Source: Mycolicibacterium aurum
Lineage (GTDB): Bacteria > Actinomycetota > Actinomycetes > Mycobacteriales > Mycobacteriaceae
DNA: 64,000 nt
Direction of reading: 5' to 3'
Assembly (NCBI GenBank): GCA_900078775.1
Contig: LT549889.1
Location: forward strand, 3,968,001 to 4,032,000
In this document: piece after piece, positions 45,454-54,197 of the stretch
Layout of the letters: the number at the start of each line of letters is the position of its first letter
How positions within the stretch are numbered: the first letter of the stretch is position 1
Program-made: the position numbers and the translations under genes
The notes under the pieces: model-generated
The model's database searches: none
Told to the model about the DNA's origin: nothing
Seen by the model: only the letters and a program-made list of their open reading frames with translations

Positions 45454-46890
45454 TTAGGGGGCGTCCCCGAGGTGGGTCGGATCGGTGATGCCCTGCGCGC
45501 GGACGCCCACCCGCCGGTTGATCAGGGTGGTGATCCCGAACAGCACGACACCGATCACGATGAGCGCCCCGGCCAGCACGTACTGCTGACTGGGCCGCCC
45601 GGAGAACGGCAGCACCAGATACGCCGAGGCCAGGAATCCGACCACCGGCAACGCGGTCGGGGTGCGGAAGTGCCCGCCCTCGGCACGGACGTCGCGGCGC
45701 AGCACCAGCACCGCGATGTTGACCATCGCGAACACCGCCAGCAGGAGCAGCGAGGTGGTGCCGCCGAGCACCGCGATGGCGCCGCTGCCGGCCACGGCGG
45801 AGACGTAGAAGATGAGCCCGAACGCGATCAGGGTGGTGAAGATGATGGCCACCCACGGGGTGTGCCGCCTGCGGTGGATGGTGCCGAGCACCGGCGGCAG
45901 CACGTGCTGGCGGGCCATGCCGTAGATCAGCCGGCTGGCCATCAGCATGTTGATCAGCGCGGTGTTGGCCACCGCGAACATGGAGATGAACGGCAGGATG
46001 TCCTCGATCGGCAGGCCCGGCGCGCCGGCCTTGACCACCTCGACCAGCGGGGTCTCACTGTCGGACAGCACGCCGACCGGCACCAGCGCCACCGCGACGA
46101 TCGCCACCACCACATAGACGACGCCGGCGATGCCCAGACCGGTCAACAGCACCTTGGGGAAGATCCGGACCGGGTCCTTGGTCTCCTCGGCCATGTTGAC
46201 CGAGTCCTCGAAACCGACCATCGCGAAGAAGGCCAGCGAGGTCGCGGTGGTGATGGCCAGGAAGGTGCCCTTCTCGGCCGGGGTGTCGAAGGCGACCACG
46301 CGGGCGAAGTCGACGTCGGCGTTGCCGCCGGTGAACGCCCACAGCCCGACCAGGATGACGATGGCCAGACCGGTGATCTCGACGAAGGTGAGCGCCACGT
46401 TGAGCTTGACGCTCTCGCCGACGCCGCGGAAATTCACCACCGCCAGCAGCGCCATGAACAGCAGCGCCAGCACCACCACACCGCTCTTGCCCCAACTGAA
46501 GTCGAAGGCGGTGAAGAAGTTCGCCGCGAAGAATCGGGAAGCCGTTGAGGCCGAGGTGATTCCGGAGCACATGACGATGAAGGCGACCAGGAAGGTGACG
46601 AACTGGATGCCGAACGCCTTGTGCACGTACAGCGCCGCCCCGGCCGCCTGCGGATACTTGGTCACCAGTTCCAGGTAGCTGAACGCGGTGATGGTGGCGA
46701 TCAGGAAGGCCACCAGGAACGGCAGCCAGGCCGCGCCGCCGACCTCCTTGGCGACCTGCCCGGTCAGCGCGTAGACGCCGGTCCCGAGGATGTCGCCCAC
46801 CACGAACAGCAGCAGCAGGCCGGGCCCCATCACCCGCTTCAGTTGCGGTTCCTGCACGGTAACGGGCCTTTCGGTCCCCGACTCGGTCAA
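45454..46890 (-). CDS. APC-superfamily amino-acid permease
   Basis: A 478-residue membrane protein with about 12 helices. The first begins GPGLLLLFVVGDILGTGVYALTG, the G-x-G-I/V unwound segment typical of amino-acid/polyamine/organocation transporters, and the sixth contains FFAMVGFEDSVNMAEET. The substrate is not determined. The start is TTG with GGGGAGGCGGA upstream. It is 16 bp after a TetR gene and 11 bp before purB, so co-transcription is likely. Confidence 0.88.
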   Translation of the reverse strand: MTESGTERPVTVQEPQLKRVMGPGLLLLFVVGDILGTGVYALTGQVAKEVGGAAWLPFLVAFLIATITAFSYLELVTKYPQAAGAALYVHKAFGIQFVTFLVAFIVMCSGITSASTASRFFAANFFTAFDFSWGKSGVVVLALLFMALLAVVNFRGVGESVKLNVALTFVEITGLAIVILVGLWAFTGGNADVDFARVVAFDTPAEKGTFLAITTATSLAFFAMVGFEDSVNMAEETKDPVRIFPKVLLTGLGIAGVVYVVVAIVAVALVPVGVLSDSETPLVEVVKAGAPGLPIEDILPFISMFAVANTALINMLMASRLIYGMARQHVLPPVLGTIHRRRHTPWVAIIFTTLIAFGLIFYVSAVAGSGAIAVLGGTTSLLLLAVFAMVNIAVLVLRRDVRAEGGHFRTPTALPVVGFLASAYLVLPFSGRPSQQYVLAGALIVIGVVLFGITTLINRRVGVRAQGITDPTHLGDAP

Positions 46891-46906
46891 TCCGCCTCCC
46901 CTCGGC

Positions 46907-47527
46907 TCAGACGTGCACGGCCCTGTCGTCGACCGGGGCGAGCACGTCGATGACGTCGATCAGTGTCGCCCGGGCGGTCGCCCGCGGCCCCTCCCCCTCG
47001 TCCACCAATGAGGCAACCACAGCTCCGTCCACCGCGCAGACCAGAGCCGAGACCAGTTCCGAGCGCACCGCGCGCCCGGACCGTTCCACCACTTCGAGGA
47101 CGGCGTCGTTGCGCTGCCGCAGGATCCGGCGCTGGATGTCGCGCAGTTCGGGTTGCCGGGCGCACGCGATGTAGCGCTCGTACCGCGAGATCAACTGTTC
47201 GGACACCCGCGCCCCGGGGCTGTCCCCGACCAACAGATCCACCAGCAGGTCCGCGGTGGACTCGGCGCCGCGCCGGCGGCGGGACAGGCTGGCGACCTGT
47301 AGCTGCAACTCGGCGGCCTCCCGCTCGCCGATGTGCTCGACGGCCTTGGCGATCAGATCGTCCAGGGAGGAGAAGTAGTAGGTGGTCGATGCCAGCGGCA
47401 GACCGGCGCGCCGGGCCACCGCGCGATGACGCACCGCGTCGATGCCGCCCTCGCACAGCAGATCGGCGGCGGCGCTCACCAGGGCGCACCGCCGACGCTC
47501 TCCCTTCGGAGTCACCGCCGCTGTCAC
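46907..47527 (-). CDS. TetR family regulator (Rv0775-like)
   Basis: A 206-residue regulator with HTH IDAVRHRAVARRAGLPLASTTYYFSSLDDLIAKA, classic TetR with a TTYYF recognition end. The C-terminal domain is helical. GTG 47527 is used, with another at 47515 possible. It is positioned upstream of the permease on the same strand and divergent from the alpha/beta-hydrolase gene at 47621, either of which it may control. A weak TTGTA/TACAA repeat lies between. Confidence 0.82.
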   Translation of the reverse strand: MTAAVTPKGERRRCALVSAAADLLCEGGIDAVRHRAVARRAGLPLASTTYYFSSLDDLIAKAVEHIGEREAAELQLQVASLSRRRRGAESTADLLVDLLVGDSPGARVSEQLISRYERYIACARQPELRDIQRRILRQRNDAVLEVVERSGRAVRSELVSALVCAVDGAVVASLVDEGEGPRATARATLIDVIDVLAPVDDRAVHV

Positions 47528-47620
47528 GTTGAGCAATGCTGCCAGCAAAAACCCAGTTGTATCGCGGTTTTCTACAATCGCCCGAAGTTGACAGAGAACG
47601 CCAATCCAGGCGGTGGCAAG

Positions 47621-48444
47621 ATGTCCGGCATGCCAGCGCCGAACCGCCGAACCGTCCTGCGCATGGGGTTGGGGGCGGCCCTCGGAACGGTCGCGGCCGG
47701 GGCCGGTGCGCTGCCCCGCGCGGGGCCGACACCGCGCCGACCTACCAGTCCGGCTCGTTGGTCTCCGCGGCCCGCGGTGGCATCCGCACCAACTGGGCCA
47801 TCGCCCGCCCACCCGGCCAGACCGCGCCGCTGCGCCCGGTCATCGCACTGCACGGCAAGGGCAGTGATGCCGCCACGGTGATGGCCGGCGGCGTCGAACA
47901 GGGCCTGGCCGAGGCCGTGGCGGCGGGCCTCCCGCCGTTCGCCGTGGTCGCGGTGGACGGCGGCGGAGGCTACTGGCACCGGCGCGCGTCCGGCGACGAC
48001 GCCGGGGCGATGGTGCTCGATGAGCTGCTGCCGATGCTGGCCGGCCAGGGTCTGGACACCTCCCGGGTGGGGTTTCTGGGCTGGTCGATGGGCGGATACG
48101 GCGCCCTGCTGCTGGGATCCCGGCTGGGTCCGGCCCGGACCGCCGCGATCTGCGCGGTGAGCCCAGCGTTGTGGACCTCGCCGGGCGCCGCGGCACCGGG
48201 CGCGTTCGACGATGCCGCGGACTACGCCGCCAACAGCGTGTGGGGACGGCCGGCACTGGGGGCCATCCCGATCCGCATCGACTGCGGTGACTCCGACCCG
48301 TTCGCCTCAGCGACCCGGCAATTCATCGCCCAGCTGCCCTCACCGCCGGCCGGCGGGTTCTCCCCCGGCGGACATGACAGCGGGTTCTGGAGCGCCCAGC
48401 TGCCCGCCGAGATCTCCTGGCTGGCACCGATTCTGGTCGCCTGA
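47621..48444 (+). pseudogene. Exported Tat-type alpha/beta-hydrolase/esterase, frame broken at ~47722
   Basis: The N-terminus RRTVLRMGLGAALG is a twin-arginine signal peptide. After the break the mature part runs TAPTYQSGSL onward, with a serine nucleophile in GWSMGGYGA and a histidine in PGGHDSGFW, resembling the Rv0774c esterase. The lesion is in GGGG at 47722-47725: one extra G gives a continuous signal-peptide-to-domain reading (LPRAGADTAPTYQ). The joined product is about 274 residues. The break is probably an assembly error. Confidence 0.8.
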
Positions 48445-48448
48445 GGCC

Positions 48449-49717
48449 TCAGACCGAGATGCGTCCCTGCGCGGCGGCCAGGCCGATGTCGGTGCGGAAG
48501 TGACTGCCGGGCAGTCGGATCGACTTGACCGCCTGGTATGCCGCGGCCCGCGCCGCGTCCAGGTCTGCGCCGGTACCCACGACCGAGAGCACCCGTCCGC
48601 CGGCGGACACGACGGCGCCGTCCTCGCGCCGGGCGGTGCCCGCGTGCAGCACCGCATCCGCCTCGGATCCGGTGATCACGTCCCCGAGCCGCGGCCGGCC
48701 CGGGTAGTTCTCGGCGGCCACCACCACGGCGACCGCGGCCCCGTCGCGCCACTGCAGCGGCCCCTGCGAGGCCAGGGTGCCGGTGGCCGCGGCGTTCAGC
48801 AGCTGTCCGAGCGGTGATTCCAGCAGGGCCAGCACGGCCTGGGTCTCCGGGTCGCCGAACCGGCAGTTGAACTCCACCACCGCGGGTCCCGCGGAGGTGA
48901 TGGCCAACCCGGCGTAGAGCAGGCCGGAGAACGAGCTACCCCGCGAAACCATCTCGGCGGCAACCGGTTTGACGACCTCTTCGACGATCTGGTCGAGCAC
49001 CTCGGCGGGCAGCCAGGGCAGCGGGGTATAGGCGCCCATGCCGCCGGTGTTCGGGCCGCTGTCGTTGTCGCCGACCCTCTTGAAGTCCTGCGCCGGCAGC
49101 AGTGGCACCACGGTCTCACCGTCGACCACGCAGAACAGCGAGACCTCCGGGCCGTCCAGGAAGGACTCCAGCAGCACCGGATGCCCGGAGTCCAGCAGGC
49201 CGGCGGCGTGCGCCCGGGCCGCATCACGATCGGCGGTGACGACTACGCCCTTGCCCGCGGCCAGGCCGTCATCCTTGACCACCCAGGCGGCCTGACCGGC
49301 CGGCGGGCCGAAACGGTCCAGTGCCGCGTCGAGGTGGCCGGGGTTGTCGACGATCTCGCTGACGGCGGTGCGCACCCCGGCGGCGGCCATCACGTCCTTG
49401 GCGAATGCCTTGGAGCCCTCGATCCGGGCGGCATCCTTGGAGGGGCCGAAGCAGGCGATGCCGGCGGCGCGCAGCGCGTCGGCCACGCCGAGCACCAGCG
49501 GAACCTCCGGCCCGACGACCACCAGGTCGACCTCCAGGCGCTGGGCCAGGGCGACCACCGCGGCGCCGGAACTGATGTCGACGTCGTACTGCTCGGCGAC
49601 GGTGCCGGTGCCGGCATTGCCGGGTGCCACCGCCAAATAGTCGACCTGCGGGTCGCGCCGTAGGGCGAGCAGCAGGGCGTGTTCACGGGCTCCGGATCCG
49701 ATCACGAGGACGCGCAC
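48449..49717 (-). CDS. purD: Phosphoribosylamine-glycine ligase PurD
   Basis: A 422-residue ATP-grasp ligase, the second step of purine synthesis. Motifs are RVLVIGSGAREHAL, GPEVPLVLGVADALR, VVKDDGLAAGKGVVV and the metal-binding EFNCRFGDPETQ. The GTG is placed at 49717 because TAGGGT (49725-49730) lies 7 nt upstream, a leaderless promoter. It is convergent with the esterase gene and divergent from a P450 gene 97 bp away. Confidence 0.95.
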   Translation of the reverse strand: MRVLVIGSGAREHALLLALRRDPQVDYLAVAPGNAGTGTVAEQYDVDISSGAAVVALAQRLEVDLVVVGPEVPLVLGVADALRAAGIACFGPSKDAARIEGSKAFAKDVMAAAGVRTAVSEIVDNPGHLDAALDRFGPPAGQAAWVVKDDGLAAGKGVVVTADRDAARAHAAGLLDSGHPVLLESFLDGPEVSLFCVVDGETVVPLLPAQDFKRVGDNDSGPNTGGMGAYTPLPWLPAEVLDQIVEEVVKPVAAEMVSRGSSFSGLLYAGLAITSAGPAVVEFNCRFGDPETQAVLALLESPLGQLLNAAATGTLASQGPLQWRDGAAVAVVVAAENYPGRPRLGDVITGSEADAVLHAGTARREDGAVVSAGGRVLSVVGTGADLDAARAAAYQAVKSIRLPGSHFRTDIGLAAAQGRISV

Positions 49718-49745
49718 GGTAAGCACCCTAGCCGTCCCACCTCGG

Positions 49746-49773
49746 CCATACACCCTACGGAACAGTGTATGGT
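49746..49773 (+). promoter_or_regulatory. Palindromic operator over the CYP125-like promoter
   Basis: CCATACAC (49746-49753) and its complement GTGTATGG (49765-49772) are separated by 11 bp. A TATGGT -10 (49768-49773) overlaps the right arm, so a bound repressor would block the P450 gene at 49815. The TetR encoded at 51033 is the obvious candidate. The assignment is by position. Confidence 0.6.
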
Positions 49774-49814
49774 CTTCGAGGGCGTGCGCCACATCACATC
49801 AGGAGGCTTCCGGG

Positions 49815-51014
49815 ATGGACTTCACCGACCCCGACGTGCTGCTGCAGGGGATTCCGCTCACCGAGTTCGCCGAGCGCCGCAAGACCGCGCCGGTCTGGTG
49901 GGCCGAGCAGAAGGACTCGATCTTCGACGACGGTGGCTACTGGGTGGTCAGCCGGCACGAGGACATCAAGGCCGTGTCCCGCAACGGCGAGTTGTGGTCG
50001 GCCAATGCCAAGGGCTCGGTGATGCGGCTGCCCGACGGTGTCACCGCCGATCAACTGGACCTGACCAAGGCGCTGCTGCTGAACCAGGACGCCCCCGAAC
50101 ACACCCGGCTGCGCAAGCTGGTGTCGCGGCTGTTCACCCCGCGCGCGGTGGTGGCGCTGGAGGAGAAGCTGACGGTGGCGGCACGCGACATCGTGGCCGC
50201 CGCCGCCCGCCGCGACACCGGCAACTTCGTCGAGGACGTGTCGGTGCGCCTGCCGCTGCAGGCGATCGCGGATCTGATAGGCGTGCCCGAGGCCGACCGC
50301 GAGCAGCTCTACCACTGGAGCAACGCGATCCTCAACACCGACGATCCGGACTTCGCCGGCGATCCCACCACCGCCAACGCCGAGTTGATGGGCTACGCCT
50401 ACACCATGGCCGAGCAGCGCCGGCGCTGCCCGGCCGATGACATCGTGACCCGGCTGGTGCAGGCCGACGCCGAATCCGACGGCGAGGCGATCTCGGAGGT
50501 GGAGTTCGCGTTCTTCGTGATCCTGCTGGCGGTGGCCGGCAACGAGACCACCCGTAATGCGATCACCCACGGGATGAACGCCTTCCTCGACCACCCCGAG
50601 CAGTGGGAGCTGTTCAAGCGGGAGCGCCCGGAAACCGCCGTGGACGAGATCATCCGCTGGGCCACCCCGGTGCACTGCTTCCAGCGCACCGCCCTGGCCG
50701 ACACCGAACTCGGCGGGGTCCGCATCGGCAAGGGGCAGCGCGTCGGGTTGTTCTACAGCTCAGCCAATTACGACGAAGAGGTGTTCACCGACCCGTTCAG
50801 CTTCGACATCCTGCGCAACCCGAACCCACACCTGGCGTTCGGTGGCAACGGCGCGCACTTCTGCATCGGTGCCAACCTGGCCCGGATGGAGATCCGGCTG
50901 ATGTTCGGCGAGATCGCCGAACAGATCCCGGACATCTGCAAGCTGGCCGAGCCGGTGCGGCTGCGCTCGGGCTGGATCAACGGGGTGAAAGACCTCCAGG
51001 TCTGCTACCGCTAG
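49815..51014 (+). CDS. Cytochrome P450, CYP125-like
   Basis: A 399-residue P450. Haem loop FGGNGAHFCIGANLAR with C350, I-helix AVAGNETTRN, and an N-terminal segment FTDPDVLLQGIPLTEFAERR. The ending RLRSGWINGVKDLQV is very like CYP125, the cholesterol/cholest-4-en-3-one C26 oxygenase of M. tuberculosis. A paralogue acting on a steroid or isoprenoid side chain is therefore the best guess. AGGAGG precedes the ATG, and a palindrome overlaps its promoter. A TetR gene follows 18 bp after the stop. Confidence 0.82.
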   Translation: MDFTDPDVLLQGIPLTEFAERRKTAPVWWAEQKDSIFDDGGYWVVSRHEDIKAVSRNGELWSANAKGSVMRLPDGVTADQLDLTKALLLNQDAPEHTRLRKLVSRLFTPRAVVALEEKLTVAARDIVAAAARRDTGNFVEDVSVRLPLQAIADLIGVPEADREQLYHWSNAILNTDDPDFAGDPTTANAELMGYAYTMAEQRRRCPADDIVTRLVQADAESDGEAISEVEFAFFVILLAVAGNETTRNAITHGMNAFLDHPEQWELFKRERPETAVDEIIRWATPVHCFQRTALADTELGGVRIGKGQRVGLFYSSANYDEEVFTDPFSFDILRNPNPHLAFGGNGAHFCIGANLARMEIRLMFGEIAEQIPDICKLAEPVRLRSGWINGVKDLQVCYR

Positions 51015-51019
51015 CTCGG

Positions 51020-51032
51020 TAGAATTTGTCGG
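51020..51032 (+). promoter_or_regulatory. Leaderless promoter of tetR at 51033
   Basis: TAGAAT (51020-51025) ends 7 nt before the GTG start at 51033, predicting a leaderless transcript. It begins only a few bases after the P450 stop, so the regulator has its own promoter besides possible read-through. Confidence 0.6.
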
Positions 51033-51629
51033 GTGCGCACCCACGGGTGGTCCGGCGACACCCCGGCCAGCGACGAGGAGGCCCTCGCGCGGATCCTCGC
51101 CGCCGCCGGGCGCGCCATCGACGAGCGCGGGGCGGACTTCTCCATCGCCGATGTCGCGCGCACACTGGGCGTCACCCGGCAGACGGTGTACCGCTACTTC
51201 CCCAGCACCGAGGCGCTGCTGATGCAGGCCGGTATGGTCGCGGCCACCGATTTCCTGGAGCGCCTGGCCACCCACCTGCAGGGCATCACCGACCCGGCCG
51301 ATGCGGCCACCGAGGCCATCGCCACCGCGTTGGAGTGGCTGCCCCAGGACAAGCACATCGGGTTACTGCTCACCCCCGGCCGCACCCCGGCGCTGACCGA
51401 ATCGGTGACCTCCGATATCGCACTGCACTTCGCCCAGTCGGTGGTGCGCCGGTTCGATGTCGATTGGGCCGCAGTCGGTTTCGGCGACGACGACCTCGAC
51501 GAGCTGGCCGAGCACCTGCTGCGCATCATCCAGTCGTTCGTCATCGACCCGGGACGACCACCGCGGGTCGGCACCCAGTTGCGCGATTACCTCCGGCGGT
51601 GGGTGGCCCCGGCGTTGCGGGCGCAGTGA
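51033..51629 (+). CDS. TetR family transcriptional regulator
   Basis: A 198-residue protein with a typical HTH DFSIADVARTLGVTRQTVYRYFPSTEALL (about 36-64) and a helical ligand domain. The GTG at 51033 is supported by a leaderless TAGAAT promoter. It probably regulates the upstream P450 through the palindrome at 49746-49773. Its stop codon lies within the first bases of a palindromic repeat element. Confidence 0.88.
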   Translation: MRTHGWSGDTPASDEEALARILAAAGRAIDERGADFSIADVARTLGVTRQTVYRYFPSTEALLMQAGMVAATDFLERLATHLQGITDPADAATEAIATALEWLPQDKHIGLLLTPGRTPALTESVTSDIALHFAQSVVRRFDVDWAAVGFGDDDLDELAEHLLRIIQSFVIDPGRPPRVGTQLRDYLRRWVAPALRAQ

Positions 51630-51676
51630 TTTGTGGAGTTTTAACCGGAATGCTTCCGGCCAAAACTCCACAAATC
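51626..51676. repeat. REP-like palindromic element, copy 1
   Basis: A 51-nt element beginning GTGATTTGTGGAGT. Bases 51628-51676 fold into a stem of 15 bp, two mismatches, and 6 bp around a TGC loop. A near-identical copy is at 62628-62678. Here it separates two convergent genes and may terminate both. Confidence 0.8.
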
Positions 51677-51677
51677 G

Positions 51678-52904
51678 CTAGATCACGGTCAGCGGCAACG
51701 ACTTCCGCTCCTCGAACACCCACGATGCGCCGTGGCTGAACTCGCACACCTCGACCTCGGGCAGCTTCTTGGCCGGGGTGTCGGTCTCGACCACCCGCAC
51801 CGTCCAGTCCGTCTCGGTGCCGGACAGTTCGGCCCGCAGATGCGGGTCCACGGCAGCCACGATGGCCTGCACCGGGACGTCGGCGACCGGTGAGATCAGC
51901 GAGATCCAACCGTCGTCCTCATGGGCCGGCGAGCGGCGCACGTGCAGGAAGCCGGGGCCGACGTCGACGGACACGTAGGCGGCCGGGTTCAGCAGCGGGT
52001 GCAGTTCCAGCACCCGCAGCGCACCCTGCGCGTCACCGTTGAGCTTGAGCGCCTTGTGGATCCGGGCCGCGGCCACCCCGGCGATCCCGATCAGCTGCTT
52101 GGTCCGGATGGACCGCGCCAGCGCCGCATCGTCGCCGGCGCGCTTGTCCACCGCGATGGTGAACCCCTTGACCAGCAGGTGCATCTGCAGGCAGACCTCG
52201 TCGGCGATCCGGACCAGCGCCGAATGGGAGAACGCCGCGAAGTCGACGTCGGCCAGCAGAGCACCCGAATAGTCGGACATCCCTTCGTCGTTCGGGTCTA
52301 TCGGATCGAGCTCGCAGGTGTGCGCCCGGGTCGCGGCGACGATGTCCAGCTCCGGGATGAACGCCGCTGGCGGATAGGACTCGTCGATGATGACGGTCCA
52401 CGCACAGTGCGGGTGCCGGTCCGCCGGCATCCGGGGCGGCCGGTGGATGGGCCGGACCTGACACCTGCTGTTGGTGGCAAGGGTGGTGGCGTCGAAGGTG
52501 GGGTCCTCGATGTCGTGACACATGCCGCGCACGTAGTCCTCGCCCATCGGCTCCACATCGAGCAGCGCCCCACAGTGCGCCAGATGGAACTCGCCGTGCC
52601 AACGGTCGTGCACGGTGAACCGGAAGTCCATGAACTGCGGGGGCGCCCCGATGTCGAGTTGCATGCCCTTGAAGATCGTGACGACATCGTCGCCCTCGTA
52701 CTTCAAGGCCTTCTGCATGCGCCGGGTGTAGAGCGGGCTGGACGCCGCCCACTCCTCGATGGCGATCTGCAGCATCTCCTCGCGGCCGAACGAGGATATG
52801 CACCAGGCCATTCCGGAGCGGTCGATGAGTTGCCCGATCAGCAGCAGCTCGGGGACCAGGGTGGCCAGTTCCGCGCGCGAAAGCGCGGCGTACCTACTGG
52901 TCAT
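51678..52904 (-). CDS. Uncharacterised conserved protein, Cys/His-rich
   Basis: I do not recognise this 408-residue protein with certainty. An N-terminal helical part is followed by a segment about residues 95-165 with HGEFHLAHCG, GMCHDIEDP, NSRCQVRPIHRPPR and HCAW, whose regularly placed cysteines and histidines could bind a metal. It faintly recalls L-2-amino-thiazoline-4-carboxylate hydrolase-like proteins. No membrane helix is seen. It overlaps the decarboxylase gene by 11 bp and is the last gene of an ALDH-SDR-HIBDH-decarboxylase operon, so it is likely a missing step of that pathway. Confidence 0.7.
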   Translation of the reverse strand: MTSRYAALSRAELATLVPELLLIGQLIDRSGMAWCISSFGREEMLQIAIEEWAASSPLYTRRMQKALKYEGDDVVTIFKGMQLDIGAPPQFMDFRFTVHDRWHGEFHLAHCGALLDVEPMGEDYVRGMCHDIEDPTFDATTLATNSRCQVRPIHRPPRMPADRHPHCAWTVIIDESYPPAAFIPELDIVAATRAHTCELDPIDPNDEGMSDYSGALLADVDFAAFSHSALVRIADEVCLQMHLLVKGFTIAVDKRAGDDAALARSIRTKQLIGIAGVAAARIHKALKLNGDAQGALRVLELHPLLNPAAYVSVDVGPGFLHVRRSPAHEDDGWISLISPVADVPVQAIVAAVDPHLRAELSGTETDWTVRVVETDTPAKKLPEVEVCEFSHGASWVFEERKSLPLTVI

Positions 52905-53337
52905 CGAGCGTCTTCCCGGAGTGCATCTTCACCGCGGCGTTGACGTTCGCCTTCCGGTCTTCGCCAGATCCCTTCTCGGCGGCCTTCTTCCGGTTGCGCA
53001 CCACCTTGCTGACCGCGCCGTCGAGCTTGGAACCCAGCGGGAACCCGAGGTAGTGCGTCAGGAAGACCGCCACCTCCTTGAGTTCCTCGGCGGTGATCTC
53101 CCCGTTGTGCAGCGCGGCGTTGACCTGGATCTCGGCCAGATCGCTGTTGCCGACCGCGGTGACCGCTGCCAGTGTCAGCAGCCGCTTGTCCCGCATGGAC
53201 AGTCCGGGCCGGGTCCAGATGGTGCCGAAGAGATGCTCGACGGTCAGGTCGAAGTACGGATCGCCCTCGATGTCGGGCATCTCCCAGCCGTAGACCTCGT
53301 TCATCTTCTGCAGGCCCTGCTTGCGACGGTCGGTCAT
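52894..53337 (-). CDS. Carboxymuconolactone-decarboxylase-family (AhpD-like) protein
   Basis: A 147-residue protein with the AhpD/CMD fold. MRDKRLLTLAAVTAVGNSDLAEIQVNAAL contains the conserved helix, but the redox CxxC of AhpD is absent, as in the decarboxylase branch. It resembles Rv0771. ATG 53337 has AGGAG at the right distance; a GTG at 53343 overlaps the upstream stop. It lies between the dehydrogenase gene and the uncharacterised Cys/His-rich gene with overlaps on both sides, a tight operon. Confidence 0.85.
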   Translation of the reverse strand: MTDRRKQGLQKMNEVYGWEMPDIEGDPYFDLTVEHLFGTIWTRPGLSMRDKRLLTLAAVTAVGNSDLAEIQVNAALHNGEITAEELKEVAVFLTHYLGFPLGSKLDGAVSKVVRNRKKAAEKGSGEDRKANVNAAVKMHSGKTLDDQ

Positions 53338-53339
53338 AC

Positions 53340-54197
53340 TCACTGCTCCTTCGTGTGCGGTACTCCGAGGCCGTCGGCCAGGCGTTGCAACGCCACCCGC
53401 GCCAACGGAAGATCCACGCCCACTGACTCACCCAGGCCCAGCGCCAGGGTCAGATCCTTCTCGCCCAGAGAGCGGGTGTGGGTGAACATGTCGAACAGCC
53501 AGTGCTCGGGGGCCAGCGGTGACATGTCGTCACGCAGGATGACCGCACCCGGCCCACCGCTCTGCGCATCGCTGTGCCGGACCACTCTCCCGAGCTTCTG
53601 CAGGTCGATGCCCGCGGCCTCGGCCAGGTACTGGGCTTCGTTGGCCGCGGCGAAGCCGATGAACGTCAACATGTTGCGGGCCAGCTTCATCCGGGTGCCG
53701 GCACCGGGTTCACCGGCCCGCACCACCAGGGACGCCCACTTCCTGAAGACCGGTTTGACGCTGTCGTAGGCCTCTTCGTCGGCTCCCACCATCACCGCCA
53801 ACTCGCCCTTGTCGGCCGCCCCCGCGCCGCCGCTGACCGGGGCGTCCACGATGTGGATACCCTTGGGGCGCAGCTGTTCGGCCAGCTGTGCGGCGGTATC
53901 CGGCTCGATGGTCGAGTGGATGGCGATGACGGTGCCGGCCGCGGCGTGCTCGGCCAACTGCCCCACCACGTCCCGCACCTGCGCGTCGTTGAGCACGGTG
54001 ACGCTGATGACATCTGCTTTCGCGACGTCGGCGACGCTGTCGGCCAATTCGGCGCCCAGTTCGGCCAGCGGCGTCATCGCCTCGGTGCGCACGTCGAAGA
54101 CGATCAGTCCACCGGGCCAGTCCGCCAGCCGTTTCGCCATCGGGGCGCCCTGGTTGCCCAGCCCGATGTAGCCCAGCTTCGGCGCGGTGTCAGTCAT
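53340..54197 (-). CDS. 3-hydroxyisobutyrate-dehydrogenase-family NAD(P) oxidoreductase
   Basis: A 285-residue beta-hydroxyacid dehydrogenase. The Rossmann motif GYIGLGNQGAPMA is at about 9-21, the substrate-binding DAPVSGG in the middle, and the catalytic lysine in RMKLARN. It matches Rv0770. The true substrate is unknown. It overlaps the SDR gene upstream (ATGA) and the decarboxylase gene downstream. Confidence 0.87.
   Translation of the reverse strand: MTDTAPKLGYIGLGNQGAPMAKRLADWPGGLIVFDVRTEAMTPLAELGAELADSVADVAKADVISVTVLNDAQVRDVVGQLAEHAAAGTVIAIHSTIEPDTAAQLAEQLRPKGIHIVDAPVSGGAGAADKGELAVMVGADEEAYDSVKPVFRKWASLVVRAGEPGAGTRMKLARNMLTFIGFAAANEAQYLAEAAGIDLQKLGRVVRHSDAQSGGPGAVILRDDMSPLAPEHWLFDMFTHTRSLGEKDLTLALGLGESVGVDLPLARVALQRLADGLGVPHTKEQ

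Noticed and set aside
47557..47577. TTGTA/TACAA repeat as operator of the TetR at 46907
   Set aside because: Arms are only 5 bp with an 11-bp spacer, which is expected by chance in AT-richer intergenic DNA.
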